28,686 nucleotides of DNA from Clostridiales bacterium (GCA_004557735.1 SFFV01000023.1:1-28686), one strand, 5' to 3'. Counted from the first letter of the stretch, positions 1 to 7,843 are shown. Program-made: numbers and translations. The notes: generated by a model not told the origin, from the letters alone.

Positions 1-47
1 GCTCCGCGGGAAAGGGTTGTGGGATAAAAGATATGAGCTGCTCCGGT

Positions 48-119
48 CGTGGCAGGATGGATTTGCCACGAACCAATTGATAAGCTGTAATCAGAGCATA
101 CCTCCATCCGGCCAAAATG
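48..119 (+). other. Possible structured leader RNA upstream of the DUF378 gene
   Basis: The first 237 bases hold no gene I can support. Within them, bases 48-54 and 64-70 form a perfect 7-bp stem (cgtggca/tgccacg), and loop bases 55-61 (ggatgga) are complementary to 113-119 (tccatcc), which would make a pseudoknot-like fold. I do not recognise a named riboswitch class. It may equally be the tail of an upstream gene or chance. Confidence 0.2.
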
Positions 120-130
120 TAAAGAGCGAA

Positions 131-178
131 GCGCGTCGCAAAAAAACTACTTTTGTCGCGCGTATATTTTTTTCTTTT
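131..178 (+). terminator. Possible imperfect terminator before the DUF378 gene
   Basis: A G/C-rich inverted repeat with mismatches (gcgcgtcgcaaaa against ttttgtcgcgcg, about 133-164) is followed by a T-rich tract (tatatttttttctttt). It could end a transcript entering from the left of the window, or act as an attenuator in the DUF378 leader. The stem is imperfect, so the call is weak. Confidence 0.3.
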
Positions 179-237
179 CCGGAAAGGATAGAAGAGCGCG
201 GTCATGCTGCGCAAAACCTGCAAAGGAGCCGGAAAAC

Positions 238-447
238 ATGATCATTGACAGAATCGCACTCATCCTTGCCGTCATTGGCGGGCTGAACTGGGGCCTTGTC
301 GGACTCTTCCGCTTTGACCTTGTCGCGTACCTGTTCGGCGGACAGACGGCAACCGTCAGCCGGATCGTATATACGCTGGTTGGCATTGCGGCGGTATGGT
401 GCATCTCGCTGCTCTTCCGTGAGCGGGATACGACCGAAGAAGCATAA
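238..447 (+). CDS. DUF378 family small membrane protein (YuzA-like)
   Basis: A 69-residue protein with two membrane segments (about residues 5-25 and 38-58). The family hallmark GGLNWGLVGLF followed by FDLVAYLFGG lies at residues 15-36 and matches DUF378 proteins, which are usually 65-80 residues, so it looks complete. The ATG at 238 is preceded by aaaggag at good spacing. Function in this family is not established. It is followed 20 bases later by a strong terminator, so it is probably a single-gene transcript. The charged tail (RERDTTEEA) should be cytoplasmic. The family call is firm; no role can be given. Confidence 0.85.
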   Translation: MIIDRIALILAVIGGLNWGLVGLFRFDLVAYLFGGQTATVSRIVYTLVGIAAVWCISLLFRERDTTEEA

Positions 448-466
448 AATGGTGCAGCGGTGAAAG

Positions 467-494
467 GCCGTCTCTTTTCGGAGAGACGGCTTTT
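467..494 (+). terminator. Rho-independent terminator of the DUF378 gene
   Basis: An 8-bp perfect stem (467-474 with 483-490, gccgtctc/gagacggc) is followed by tttt. It separates the DUF378 gene from the promoter that starts at 507. Confidence 0.8.
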
Positions 495-506
495 CGCTAA
501 GAAAAA

Positions 507-535
507 TTGACATCGATTTGCTCTCATGGTATAAT
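507..535 (+). promoter_or_regulatory. Perfect-consensus sigma-A promoter for the pseudokinase-lectin gene
   Basis: TTGACA at 507-512, a 17-base spacer, and TATAAT at 530-535 with an extended -10 TG at 527-528. This is an exact housekeeping consensus, 30 bases ahead of the ATG at 566, and predicts strong, apparently unregulated transcription. Confidence 0.85.
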
Positions 536-565
536 TTTCAGCAATAAAATGCGGGAAGTGATAGC

Positions 566-2095
566 ATGACGGACAACGAAAAAGATATGGGTCTGCCCGA
601 GGAAAAACCGCAGCCCGCTTCTGCGCAGAACGATACCGCGCCGGAAACGGCGGCGGAGACGGATATTCCGGCGGCACAGGAGAGCCCCGAGACCGGGGAA
701 GCGCCGGAAGCGGAAGAAGCGCAGGAAACGGAAAAACCGCCGGAGACGGCGGAAACGCCGAAAGACAATACGCCGGAGCCGGAAGAACCTGCCGGCGGGG
801 ACAAGCCCGCTGCGGAGACGCCGAAGGAAACGCCGGAGAAAAAGACAGAGAGCGCCAAGGCGGACGGTCTCGGCGGCGTCGGCCTTGCCATCTCGCTTTG
901 CGACGCGGTGCTCTACAGTGTCGGCCGGGATCATTTCCACGGCGGCATCCGCCCGGATAACATCTCCGTCCGCGGTGATAAGGCCTATCTCGGCGGAACG
1001 CTCCAGCACACGGTCGGCGAGTTTACGCCGCAGGAGTTGGAGTATATGGCGCCGGAGCTGTTCTGGGACGGCATCCGCACACCGACGGCGGACGTGTACT
1101 CCATCGGCCTGATTCTCTATTCTCTTTATAACTACGGACGTCTCCCGTTCTGGCCGGTGTCCGGTGCAATCACGCCGAACGCCCGGGCAAGCGCGCTGCA
1201 AAAGCGCATGAGCAACGAGGAGATCACGCCGCCCGCGAGCGCGGACGCCGAGCTTGCCGGTATCATTCTGCGCGCTCTGGCGTTCCGGATCGAAGAGCGC
1301 TGGCACGATGTACAGGAGCTCAAGGACGCTCTCGGCGGGTGCGACGCCGCCGGATCGGCAGTGGACATTTCCCTTGCCATGTCGGGGCTGTTGACGCGCT
1401 CGGCAGACGCTCCGGCGATCGACCGGCGCGACGGGCAGGGAAGAGGGCGTACATATTACGACGACGGGGAGATCCCCACCGGACGCCGCCCGCAGCGGCG
1501 CAGGAGCTTCCGCTGGCTTTGGGCGCTGCTTGCCGCGATCGTCGTTGTCGGCGCGGTAGTTGCGGCGTACGCCAGCGGCACAGCGGGCGACAACCGCGAA
1601 CCGCAGGCGCAGGAGACTGCGACGCCCGATCCGACGCAGGCTCCGACCCCGACGCCTACCGCCACGCCGGAACCGACGCCCTCGCCCACGCCGAAGGGCC
1701 CGCGCTATGTCGTCTATGCCGAAAATGTAAGCTGGACCCAGGCGCAGCAGCGCTGCGAAGAGCTCGGCGGCACGCTGGCGGTGCCCATGACGGAGGACGA
1801 GTATAACGAGATCGTTCGCGTGTGCACGAGCGCCAAGTGCAACTATGTCTGGCTCGGTGCGGAACGTCAGGCGGACGGTAACTGGCGCGATACCGACGGA
1901 GAGATCATCACCTTCTTCCGCTGGGACGAGGGCGAGCCGTCCGGCATCGACATCGGCGACAACGCTCCGGAAAACTATCTTATGATGTGGCGCCGCGAGG
2001 ACGGCTGGTATTATAACGACAGCCGCGAAAACCCGCTGCTCGACTTCTATGCGTTCTACGGTGACAACGTCGGCTTTGTCTGCCAGATGTGGTAA
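566..2095 (+). CDS. Pseudokinase - transmembrane - C-type lectin fusion protein
   Basis: 509 residues in four parts. Residues 1-100 are acidic and rich in Pro/Glu/Thr. Residues 101-260 resemble the C-lobe of a Ser/Thr protein kinase: HGGIRPDNI (125-133) sits where HRDxKPxN belongs, MAPEL (161-165) is the APE motif, and ADVYSIGLILYSLY (175-188) is the subdomain IX helix. The catalytic Asp is Gly (127), the DFG is replaced by LGG (142-144), and no glycine loop or VAIK lysine is seen, so it should be catalytically dead. A basic stretch then one membrane span (about 315-336) follows, a Pro/Thr linker (353-378), and an extracellular C-type-lectin fold (380-509) with VWLG, WDEGEPSG, YLMMW, WYYND and a final FVCQ. 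The inside kinase remnant and outside lectin suggest a surface sensor or scaffold. The ligand is unknown. It is transcribed alone, between a strong promoter and a terminator. Confidence 0.85.
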   Translation: MTDNEKDMGLPEEKPQPASAQNDTAPETAAETDIPAAQESPETGEAPEAEEAQETEKPPETAETPKDNTPEPEEPAGGDKPAAETPKETPEKKTESAKADGLGGVGLAISLCDAVLYSVGRDHFHGGIRPDNISVRGDKAYLGGTLQHTVGEFTPQELEYMAPELFWDGIRTPTADVYSIGLILYSLYNYGRLPFWPVSGAITPNARASALQKRMSNEEITPPASADAELAGIILRALAFRIEERWHDVQELKDALGGCDAAGSAVDISLAMSGLLTRSADAPAIDRRDGQGRGRTYYDDGEIPTGRRPQRRRSFRWLWALLAAIVVVGAVVAAYASGTAGDNREPQAQETATPDPTQAPTPTPTATPEPTPSPTPKGPRYVVYAENVSWTQAQQRCEELGGTLAVPMTEDEYNEIVRVCTSAKCNYVWLGAERQADGNWRDTDGEIITFFRWDEGEPSGIDIGDNAPENYLMMWRREDGWYYNDSRENPLLDFYAFYGDNVGFVCQMW

Positions 2096-2107
2096 TTCAT
2101 CAAAATC

Positions 2108-2140
2108 AAACGGGAGTCCCGCACAGCGGGACTCCCGTTT
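2108..2140. terminator. Bidirectional terminator between convergent genes
   Basis: A 15-bp perfect stem (2108-2122 with 2126-2140) with a 3-base loop. Its outer A and T residues give a U-run on either strand, and the minus-strand side continues as tttgattttg. It ends the pseudokinase-lectin gene and probably the opposing ABC operon. Confidence 0.8.
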
Positions 2141-2151
2141 CAGACGGTCAG

Positions 2152-2182
2152 AGCTGCCGGAAGGATGTTCCTTCCGGCAGCT
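2152..2182 (-). terminator. Second hairpin at the end of the ABC importer operon
   Basis: A 14-bp perfect stem (2152-2165 with 2169-2182) with a 3-base loop, just 13 bases beyond the stop of the ABC ATPase gene. It lacks a clear U-run, so it may protect the 3' end or act in tandem with the hairpin at 2108-2140. Confidence 0.5.
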
Positions 2183-2195
2183 TCTGCCTGTCGCT

Positions 2196-2993
2196 TCAGT
2201 TGAGCAGCGCGCGGTCGCTGTCGAGCGTGTTGCCGGAGATCTGCGCAAATTTCTCGAGCAGATCCTCCACGGTCAGCTTCGCCTTTTCCTCTCCGCGGCA
2301 GTCGAAGATGATTTTGCCGTTGTTCATCATAATGAGACGGTTTCCGTGACGGATGGCGTCTCTCATATTGTGGGTGATCATCATGGTGGTGAGACCGTTT
2401 TCCCGCACGATGCTGTCGGAAAGCTCGAGAACCTTCGCCGCCGTTGCGGGATCGAGCGCGGCGGTGTGCTCGTCGAGCAGAAGCAGCCGGGGCTTTTGAA
2501 GCGACGCCATGAGCAGCGTCACCGCCTGCCGCTGGCCGCCGGAGAGAAGCCCGACCTTCGTTGTAAGCCGATCCTCCAGACCGAGATTCAGCTCGCGGAG
2601 CTTTTCGCGGTACATATCGCGCTCCCCGCGGCCGATGTGCCAGCGAAGCCCGAGTTTTTTGCCGCGCCGGTAGGCGAGAGCGAGATTCTCCTCCAGCTGC
2701 ATATCCGGAGCGGTGCCCATCATCGGGTCCTGAAAGACGCGCCCGATGAACGGCGCGCGCTTATAGTCCGGGAGACCGGTGATGTCGTTCCCGTCGATGA
2801 CGATCGAACCGCCGTCAACAGGCCATACGCCCGCCACAGCGTTCAAAAGCGTGGATTTTCCCGCACCGTTGCCGCCGATCACCGTGACGAAGTCGCCCTC
2901 TTCCAGATGAAGATCGACGCCCGCGAGCGCCCGGCGCTCGTTGATCGTGCCGGGGTGGAACGTTTTGTATACGTGATTTACATCGAGCATCAT
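2196..2993 (-). CDS. ABC transporter ATP-binding protein (TrpXYZ-like / COG1101 class)
   Basis: 265 residues; a single nucleotide-binding domain that would power import through the permease encoded just upstream. Walker A is GGNGAGKST (40-48), the Q-loop lies in RVFQDP, the signature is LLSGGQRQA and Walker B is LLLLDEHTAALDP. The His after the Walker B Glu (DEH rather than DEP) is typical of the family annotated as the putative tryptophan/tyrosine transport ATPase. Its ATG (2991-2993) overlaps the permease stop by 4 bases, so translation is coupled. It is last in a receptor-permease-ATPase operon. All catalytic motifs look intact. The substrate is inferred from family naming only; related systems have been assigned to aromatic amino acids but many are uncharacterised. 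Confidence 0.9.
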   Translation of the reverse strand: MMLDVNHVYKTFHPGTINERRALAGVDLHLEEGDFVTVIGGNGAGKSTLLNAVAGVWPVDGGSIVIDGNDITGLPDYKRAPFIGRVFQDPMMGTAPDMQLEENLALAYRRGKKLGLRWHIGRGERDMYREKLRELNLGLEDRLTTKVGLLSGGQRQAVTLLMASLQKPRLLLLDEHTAALDPATAAKVLELSDSIVRENGLTTMMITHNMRDAIRHGNRLIMMNNGKIIFDCRGEEKAKLTVEDLLEKFAQISGNTLDSDRALLN

Positions 2994-3973
2994 TGTTCGG
3001 TCGCCTCCTTCTTCCCGCGCTTTTTCGCCCGGCTGAACGAGCTTATGGACTGCTTTTGCAGATACGGCACCGCGAGGAACAGCGCCACGATCAGCGCCGT
3101 GAAGAGCTTGAGATCGTTCGGGTCGAGCCGCAGCCAGAGAATGAGCGTCATGACCATGTAGTAAAGCACGCCGCCGAGCACGACGAAGAGCAGCTTCACG
3201 GAGAAGTTGCAGCCCTTTTTGAAGATCGCTTCGCAGAATACCTCGCCGATGACGATGGAGGCAAGGCCAATGACGATCGCGCCGCGGCCCATGCTGACGT
3301 CCGCCGTGCCCTGAAACTGCGTCATAAGTCCGCCGGAGAGCGCCACGACGCCGTTGGAGAGGGCAAGGCCGATGACCTTCATCCGGTCAATGTTGATGCC
3401 CTGCGCGCGGCTCATGGCGGGGTTGGAGCCGGTCGCGCGCAGCGCCGAGCCCTGCTCGGTACCGAAGTACCAGTAGAGCAGCGCAATGAGCGCCGCCGCG
3501 AGAAGAAAGCCGATGCCGATCGCCTGCGGCACATAGCGCGAGGAGATGAGAAAACCCTTGCCGCCGTTTTCCCAGAACATGCCGTAGGTCTTCAGACTTG
3601 CCGTCTGGTTCGCCTTCATGCCCATGATGCGAAGGTTCACGGAATAGAGCGCGAACTGCGTGAGGATGCCGGCGAGAATGGCGGGAATGCCGAGCTTTGT
3701 GTGCAGCAGCCCCGTGCAGAGTCCGGCCAGCACGCCGACGAGCAGCGCTGCGAGAAGCGCCGCCCACGCGGGCCACCCGGCGATGATCAGCATAACGGTG
3801 ACGGCACCGCCGGTCGCGAAGCTGCCGTCTACGCTCAGATCGGCCACGTCCAGCAGCCGGAAGGTAATGTATACGCCCAATGCCATCAAACCCCAAAGAA
3901 TGCCCTGCGCGACAGCGGAGGGCATTCTTGCGGGCAGACTGGCAAAATTCAGGGAAGCAAAGTAAGCACCCAT
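2990..3973 (-). CDS. ABC transporter permease (TrpXYZ-like / COG4120 class)
   Basis: 327 residues with eight or nine predicted membrane segments and a basic C-terminal tail (SRAKKRGKK). It belongs to the branched-chain-amino-acid-like permease superfamily: residues near 35-60 (TFRLLDVADLSVDGSF) are the conserved N-terminal motif, and RATGSNPAMSRAQGINIDRMKVIGLALSNG is the cytoplasmic coupling region that docks on the ATPase. The ATG at 3971-3973 has aaaggacgg upstream. It lies 58 bases after the receptor gene and overlaps the ATPase by 4 bases. Length and motif set are normal for the family. It should form the membrane channel of the importer. Confidence 0.9.
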   Translation of the reverse strand: MGAYFASLNFASLPARMPSAVAQGILWGLMALGVYITFRLLDVADLSVDGSFATGGAVTVMLIIAGWPAWAALLAALLVGVLAGLCTGLLHTKLGIPAILAGILTQFALYSVNLRIMGMKANQTASLKTYGMFWENGGKGFLISSRYVPQAIGIGFLLAAALIALLYWYFGTEQGSALRATGSNPAMSRAQGINIDRMKVIGLALSNGVVALSGGLMTQFQGTADVSMGRGAIVIGLASIVIGEVFCEAIFKKGCNFSVKLLFVVLGGVLYYMVMTLILWLRLDPNDLKLFTALIVALFLAVPYLQKQSISSFSRAKKRGKKEATEQ

Positions 3974-3996
3974 GGATTTGTCCGTCCTTTATGTTC

Positions 3997-4011
3997 GCGG
4001 CGACTTGCCGC
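3997..4011 (-). other. Small intercistronic hairpin between receptor and permease genes
   Basis: A 5-bp G/C stem (3997-4001 with 4007-4011) with a 5-base loop in the 58-base gap after the receptor stop. It lacks a U-run. Such hairpins often protect the receptor mRNA so that it is made in excess over the permease; here that is inference. Confidence 0.3.
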
Positions 4012-4031
4012 TGTATTTTTACCGTCTGAGA

Positions 4032-5015
4032 TCAGCCGATCGCGACGTAATCCTCCGGGACCGTGATGCCGAGCGCCTCGCAGATCGCGGGATTGTACTT
4101 CTTCACGGGATCGGGGAAGTACTCGATGGGCATTTCGGAGATGTTTGATTCACCCGTCAGGATTTTCGCAGCCATCTTGCCGGTCGTCACGCCGAGATCG
4201 TAGTAGTTGATCGAGAGAGTGGCGACGCCGCAGCCGGCGCAGATGCCCTCTTCGCCGGCAATGATCGGCACGCCGGCGGGCTCGGCCACGTTGTTGATGG
4301 CTTCCGTGCAGCTCGCGGCAGTGTTGTCCGTCGGAATGTAGAGCACGTCGTTTTCATCGCACGCGGTCGCGGTCACGGCGGCAACGTCGTTGGAGTCGGC
4401 AAAGGTGTACACCGTCACGGTGACGCCGGCCTTTTGAAGCTCGCCCTTCACCACGTCGGACTGGTACACGGAGTTTGCCTCGGCAGAGCAGTAGACAATG
4501 CCGACCTTCTTCACGTCCGGAAACAGCTCGAGGATCATTGCGGCCTGCTGGTCGAGCGGGGCAAGATCGGATGTGCCGGAGACGTTGCCGCCCACGGTGC
4601 CGTTAAAGCCATCAATATGCAGCGCGACGCCGTACTCGGTGACGGAGGTTCCGAGAATGGGGATGGAGTCTGTCGCAGCGACAGCGGCCTGCAGCGCCGG
4701 CGTGGCGTTTGCCAGGATCAGATCCACCTTGTCGGAAACAAAGCCGTTGGCTATGGTGGCGCAGGTGGGAATGTCATTGGCAGCGATCTGCTCCACAAAC
4801 TCGACCTTGTCGCCGAGCGCCTCGGTCAGAGCGTCCTTAAAACCCTGCGTGGCGGCGTCGAGCGCGACATGCTTTACAAGCTGGCAGATACCGACGGTAT
4901 AAACTTTATCTTCCGCGGCAGCAGGCTCTTCGGCGGGGGCGGCCGGCGCGCTTCCGCAGGCGGCGAGGGAGAGTACCATCGCCAGCGCGAGAAGAATGAC
5001 AAGCGCTTTTTTCAT
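4032..5015 (-). CDS. ABC transporter substrate-binding lipoprotein (TrpX-like, PF04392 type)
   Basis: 327 residues from the ATG at 5015, chosen because aaaaaggag lies at good spacing and a typical lipoprotein signal follows; an upstream in-frame extension to 5069 lacks these. The signal peptide is MKKALVILLALAMVLSLAAC with the lipobox LAAC and the lipidated Cys at 20, then an Ala/Pro/Glu linker. The rest is a two-lobe binding fold of the ABC substrate-binding family linked to putative tryptophan/tyrosine transport: GICQLVKHVALDAATQGF, ILANATPALQAA, ILGTSVTEYG and VGIVYCSAEANS are characteristic. It delivers substrate to the downstream permease and ATPase. The substrate is not proven by sequence. 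Confidence 0.9.
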   Translation of the reverse strand: MKKALVILLALAMVLSLAACGSAPAAPAEEPAAAEDKVYTVGICQLVKHVALDAATQGFKDALTEALGDKVEFVEQIAANDIPTCATIANGFVSDKVDLILANATPALQAAVAATDSIPILGTSVTEYGVALHIDGFNGTVGGNVSGTSDLAPLDQQAAMILELFPDVKKVGIVYCSAEANSVYQSDVVKGELQKAGVTVTVYTFADSNDVAAVTATACDENDVLYIPTDNTAASCTEAINNVAEPAGVPIIAGEEGICAGCGVATLSINYYDLGVTTGKMAAKILTGESNISEMPIEYFPDPVKKYNPAICEALGITVPEDYVAIG

Positions 5016-5067
5016 GGTGTTTGGCTCCTTTTTTATATGGCACAATCGCCTTTCTCTTATGCTTTGC

Positions 5068-5095
5068 ATTATAGCACTTTAAATGGGCAAAGCAA
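5068..5095 (-). promoter_or_regulatory. Promoter of the TrpXYZ-like operon
   Basis: On the minus strand, TTGCTT (5090-5095) and a perfect TATAAT (5068-5073) are 16 bases apart, about 50 bases ahead of the receptor start. No T-box, trp-leader or riboswitch is visible in the short leader. Confidence 0.6.
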
Positions 5096-5108
5096 GTGAC
5101 GTTTTTCA

Positions 5109-5148
5109 CAAAAAAACAATGCCGGAACTGGGCAGTTCCGGCATTGTT
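5109..5148 (-). terminator. Terminator of the EamA transporter gene
   Basis: A roughly 15-bp perfect stem (5115-5129 with 5134-5148) is followed on the minus strand by a run of Ts (As at 5111-5116). It lies 16 bases after the EamA stop and insulates it from the importer operon. Confidence 0.85.
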
Positions 5149-5164
5149 CATCAAGACGGGACTT

Positions 5165-6094
5165 TTAAATGTCGAGGATTCCCAGGATGACAATGCCTGC
5201 CACGACGAGCGCGATGCAGGCGTAGTGCTTTTTCGATAGCTTTTCCTTAAGGAAGATACGGCCCCAGATGACGCTTGCCACGCAGTAGGACGAGATGATC
5301 GGCGCGGCAAAGGCGACGTGCTCGGTATCGGCCAGCGCGTAGATGTAAAAAAACTGACCGATCGTTTCAAACACGGCGCCGAGGTACTTCGGCCCCTCCT
5401 GTCTGGGGATGAGACGCTGTTTCTTTATGCCGAGAACGTAGACCGCGCACGCGATGCCCATTACGAGGAACGTAAGCTCATAGGCGACATTGCAGGCGTC
5501 CGCCAGTTCTTCGCCGAGCTTTTCGAGCACGCGGCTGTCAGCGAATGTGCCGAGCGCGTCGAGCAGGCAGTAGATCACCGGCAGCGCGATGGCAAGCCAG
5601 CTTTTGGCATAATGCCGGTTGGACTCATCCTGCCGGGCGCGGCGCAGCTCCTCGTCCTCGTTGGACTCGGTGATGCCGAGCGCGATCACGCCGATGCAGA
5701 CGAGCGCCACGGCCACGAGCGCAAGCGGCGGCAGATCGTCCCCGATGCCGACGGTGATGAGCGTGAGCACGGCAACGAGTGCGCCGGAGCTGTTGCAGAT
5801 CGGGGAGGAGATGGAGAGCTCTATGTACCGGAGACCGAGGTATCCGATCGCCATGGAGAGAATGTACAGCATCGAAACGGGCAAATACATGAGAATGATC
5901 TCCCATGTGATGCCGACCTTCCCGATGAAGATCTCATAGGCAGCGTGCAGCCCCATAACAAGACCGACAGCCATGACCATTTTGAGATGGCTGTATTTGT
6001 CGCTGCCATCCTGACAGCCGATCTTGGAGAAAAGATCGGAGCCGCTCCAGCAGAGAAGAGCAATGAGAGCAAACCAGAACCACATGATAAACAC
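5165..6094 (-). CDS. EamA/DMT family transporter
   Basis: 309 residues with about ten membrane segments arranged as two EamA-like halves (about 1-142 and 165-309) joined by a charged loop (ESNEDEELRRARQDESNRHYAKS). This is the drug/metabolite transporter superfamily; the substrate cannot be inferred. Features include WSGSDLFSK near the N-terminus and, in the second half, APIISSYCVASVIWGRIFLKEKLSKKHYACIALVVAGIVILG, the usual EamA C-terminal pattern. A GTG at 6092-6094 lies 5 bases after ggaaagg and is preferred; an ATG three codons on (6083-6085) is the alternative. It forms a single-gene unit with its own promoter and terminator. Confidence 0.85.
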   Translation of the reverse strand: MFIMWFWFALIALLCWSGSDLFSKIGCQDGSDKYSHLKMVMAVGLVMGLHAAYEIFIGKVGITWEIILMYLPVSMLYILSMAIGYLGLRYIELSISSPICNSSGALVAVLTLITVGIGDDLPPLALVAVALVCIGVIALGITESNEDEELRRARQDESNRHYAKSWLAIALPVIYCLLDALGTFADSRVLEKLGEELADACNVAYELTFLVMGIACAVYVLGIKKQRLIPRQEGPKYLGAVFETIGQFFYIYALADTEHVAFAAPIISSYCVASVIWGRIFLKEKLSKKHYACIALVVAGIVILGILDI

Positions 6095-6127
6095 TTATTC
6101 CTTTCCTGTTTCTTTTTCGGACAAGAC

Positions 6128-6170
6128 AGTATACCAAACCGGGGATACGCATTGCAAGAACAATTCTTGC
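6128..6170 (-). promoter_or_regulatory. EamA promoter with overlapping inverted repeat
   Basis: On the minus strand, TTGCAA (6152-6157) and TATACT (6128-6133) are 18 bases apart. A 17-base inverted repeat (6154-6170: gcaagaa, 3-base centre, ttcttgc) overlaps the -35 box and is a plausible operator. No regulator gene adjoins it. Confidence 0.5.
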
Positions 6171-6176
6171 AGGATC

Positions 6177-6209
6177 AAAAAAAACCGGCTGTCCGCCGGA
6201 CAGCCGGTT
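6177..6209 (-). terminator. Terminator of the cardiolipin synthase gene
   Basis: A 12-bp perfect stem (6183-6194 with 6198-6209), loop of 3, followed on the minus strand by eight Ts (6177-6184). It lies 20 bases past the cardiolipin synthase stop. Confidence 0.9.
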
Positions 6210-6228
6210 GATGCAATCGGTATGCAAA

Positions 6229-7761
6229 TCAAAACAGCGGCGCGAGCGTGCGCAGCACAGCGCGGATAATGCGCCGTCCGCGGCGCTGCTGCAAACACCG
6301 TTCCTCCGTGATCTGCAAGCATTTTTCCAGCTCGGAGAGGTATTCCGCCTTCATGTCCGCAATGGCGCTTGTTTCATACATCCATACGCCGCATTCAAAG
6401 TGAAGGAACAGGCTGCGGTAATCAAGATTGATCGTCCCGACCACGGCGCTGCAGTCATCGGCGATGAACGTTTTTGCGTGGACCATGCCGGGCGTATACT
6501 CATAGATCTTCACGCCTGCAAGAATGAGCGTTTCGTAGTAGGAGCGCGTCATTTCGTGTACGAGAGCGCTGTCGCTGATTGCGGGGGTGACAATGCGCAC
6601 GTCTACGCCGGATTTCGCGGCGGCGGTCAGCGCGGTGATCATCTCATTATCGATGATGAGATAAGGGGTATTGATGTAAACGTAGTCCTTGGCGCGGTTG
6701 ATAAGATGCAGATACACCGTTTCGCCGACCGGTTCGTTGTCAAGCGGTGTGTCGCCGAACGGCTGCACCCAGCCGGGAGCGGAGATGCTCTCGCAGAGCG
6801 CAGTATCCGGCGCGTAGCGGGTGAAATCCTCCGTGACGCCGCAGGTGTAGTCCCACATCGAAAGAAACATTGCGGTGAGCGCGTATACGCCGCCGCCGCG
6901 GAGCATGACGCCCGCGTCGAGCCAGTGGCCGCAGCGCTGCACCACATTGATGTAGGCGTCGGAGAAGTTGATCCCGCCCGTAAAGCCGACATTCCCGTCG
7001 ATCACACAGATCTTGCGGTGATCGCGGTTGTTGAACCGCGGCGAGAGAACGGGGAGAAACCGGTTGAATACGCAGCAGCGGATCCCCTCCGCCTTGAGCG
7101 TATCCTCATATCCCTCCGGCAGCTTGTACATGCAGCCGAAATCGTCGTACATCACGCGCACATCCACACCGTTCTCCGCCTTGCGGCGCAGAACGTCGTG
7201 TATGGCGTCCCACATCTGGCCGGGCGCAATGATGTAGTATTCCATAAAAATGAACTTTTCCGCTTTTTCCAGCTCCGCCAGAAGAGCTTTAAGATACGCC
7301 TCGCCGACCGGAAGATACGTCGTCTCCGTGTGCGTAAATACCGGCGTATCGGCAACGCGGTGTATATAGTCGGAAACGCGCTTGGCGTCCGTGTGCTCGG
7401 GCAGGGCCGGTTCTGCCGCCGGCACGCTGCGCATGGCCTTCTCATACTGCTCGGCCACGGACGACATCCGCGCCTTTTCCTTCGGCGAGAGCTGATTTTT
7501 CCCGAACACGAGATAGAGCAGCACGCCAAACACCGGCAGAGCGAGGATCGGGATGATCCAGGCGATCTTGTACGCGGGGTTGCCGTCCCGGCCGACGAGA
7601 TAGACCACTACGACGGCGGAGAGCACAAGGCAGATGCCGTAAAAGAGCGCGAAGTGCTCATTGAACCGGGTAACGGCGAGAAAGATGGCGGCAAATTGCA
7701 GCGCAATGAATACGCCGGTAAATACCGCGCGGGAAAAAACAACTTTGAAAAAGTTCTTCAT
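6229..7761 (-). CDS. cls: Cardiolipin synthase (phospholipase D family)
   Basis: 510 residues. It joins two phosphatidylglycerol molecules into cardiolipin and glycerol at the membrane. Two or three N-terminal membrane segments lie at about 10-30, 35-56 and 64-86, followed by a cytoplasmic body with two PLD repeats. Both HKD motifs are intact: H248, K250 and D255 in HRKICVID, and H428, K430 and D435 in HAKTFIAD, the latter followed by GTINLDYRS, the usual downstream motif. Length matches bacterial Cls (480-510). The ATG at 7759-7761 has ggagag upstream. It is transcribed alone from a good promoter. The C-terminal end (RRIIRAVLRTLAPLF) is the usual amphipathic tail. Confidence 0.95.
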   Translation of the reverse strand: MKNFFKVVFSRAVFTGVFIALQFAAIFLAVTRFNEHFALFYGICLVLSAVVVVYLVGRDGNPAYKIAWIIPILALPVFGVLLYLVFGKNQLSPKEKARMSSVAEQYEKAMRSVPAAEPALPEHTDAKRVSDYIHRVADTPVFTHTETTYLPVGEAYLKALLAELEKAEKFIFMEYYIIAPGQMWDAIHDVLRRKAENGVDVRVMYDDFGCMYKLPEGYEDTLKAEGIRCCVFNRFLPVLSPRFNNRDHRKICVIDGNVGFTGGINFSDAYINVVQRCGHWLDAGVMLRGGGVYALTAMFLSMWDYTCGVTEDFTRYAPDTALCESISAPGWVQPFGDTPLDNEPVGETVYLHLINRAKDYVYINTPYLIIDNEMITALTAAAKSGVDVRIVTPAISDSALVHEMTRSYYETLILAGVKIYEYTPGMVHAKTFIADDCSAVVGTINLDYRSLFLHFECGVWMYETSAIADMKAEYLSELEKCLQITEERCLQQRRGRRIIRAVLRTLAPLF

Positions 7762-7796
7762 AGGACTCTCCGCGAAACGATAGTTTTCCTGCGGCT

Positions 7797-7825
7797 ATCA
7801 TACAGGAAAGGAACGAAAAATTCAA
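7797..7825 (-). promoter_or_regulatory. Promoter of cls
   Basis: On the minus strand, TTGAAT (7820-7825), a 17-base spacer and TATGAT (7797-7802) stand about 36 bases ahead of the cls start. Confidence 0.6.
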
Positions 7826-7843
7826 CAGCAGAAGCGTCCGATC

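Noticed and set aside
2..241. Open plus-strand frame across the left edge
   Set aside because: No recognisable motif, runs through a T-rich terminator-like tract and overlaps the DUF378 ribosome site; not enough to call a partial gene.
524..2248. 574-residue minus-strand open frame opposite the pseudokinase-lectin gene
   Set aside because: Extremely Arg-rich, no domain, no ribosome site; a GC-rich shadow of a well-supported gene.
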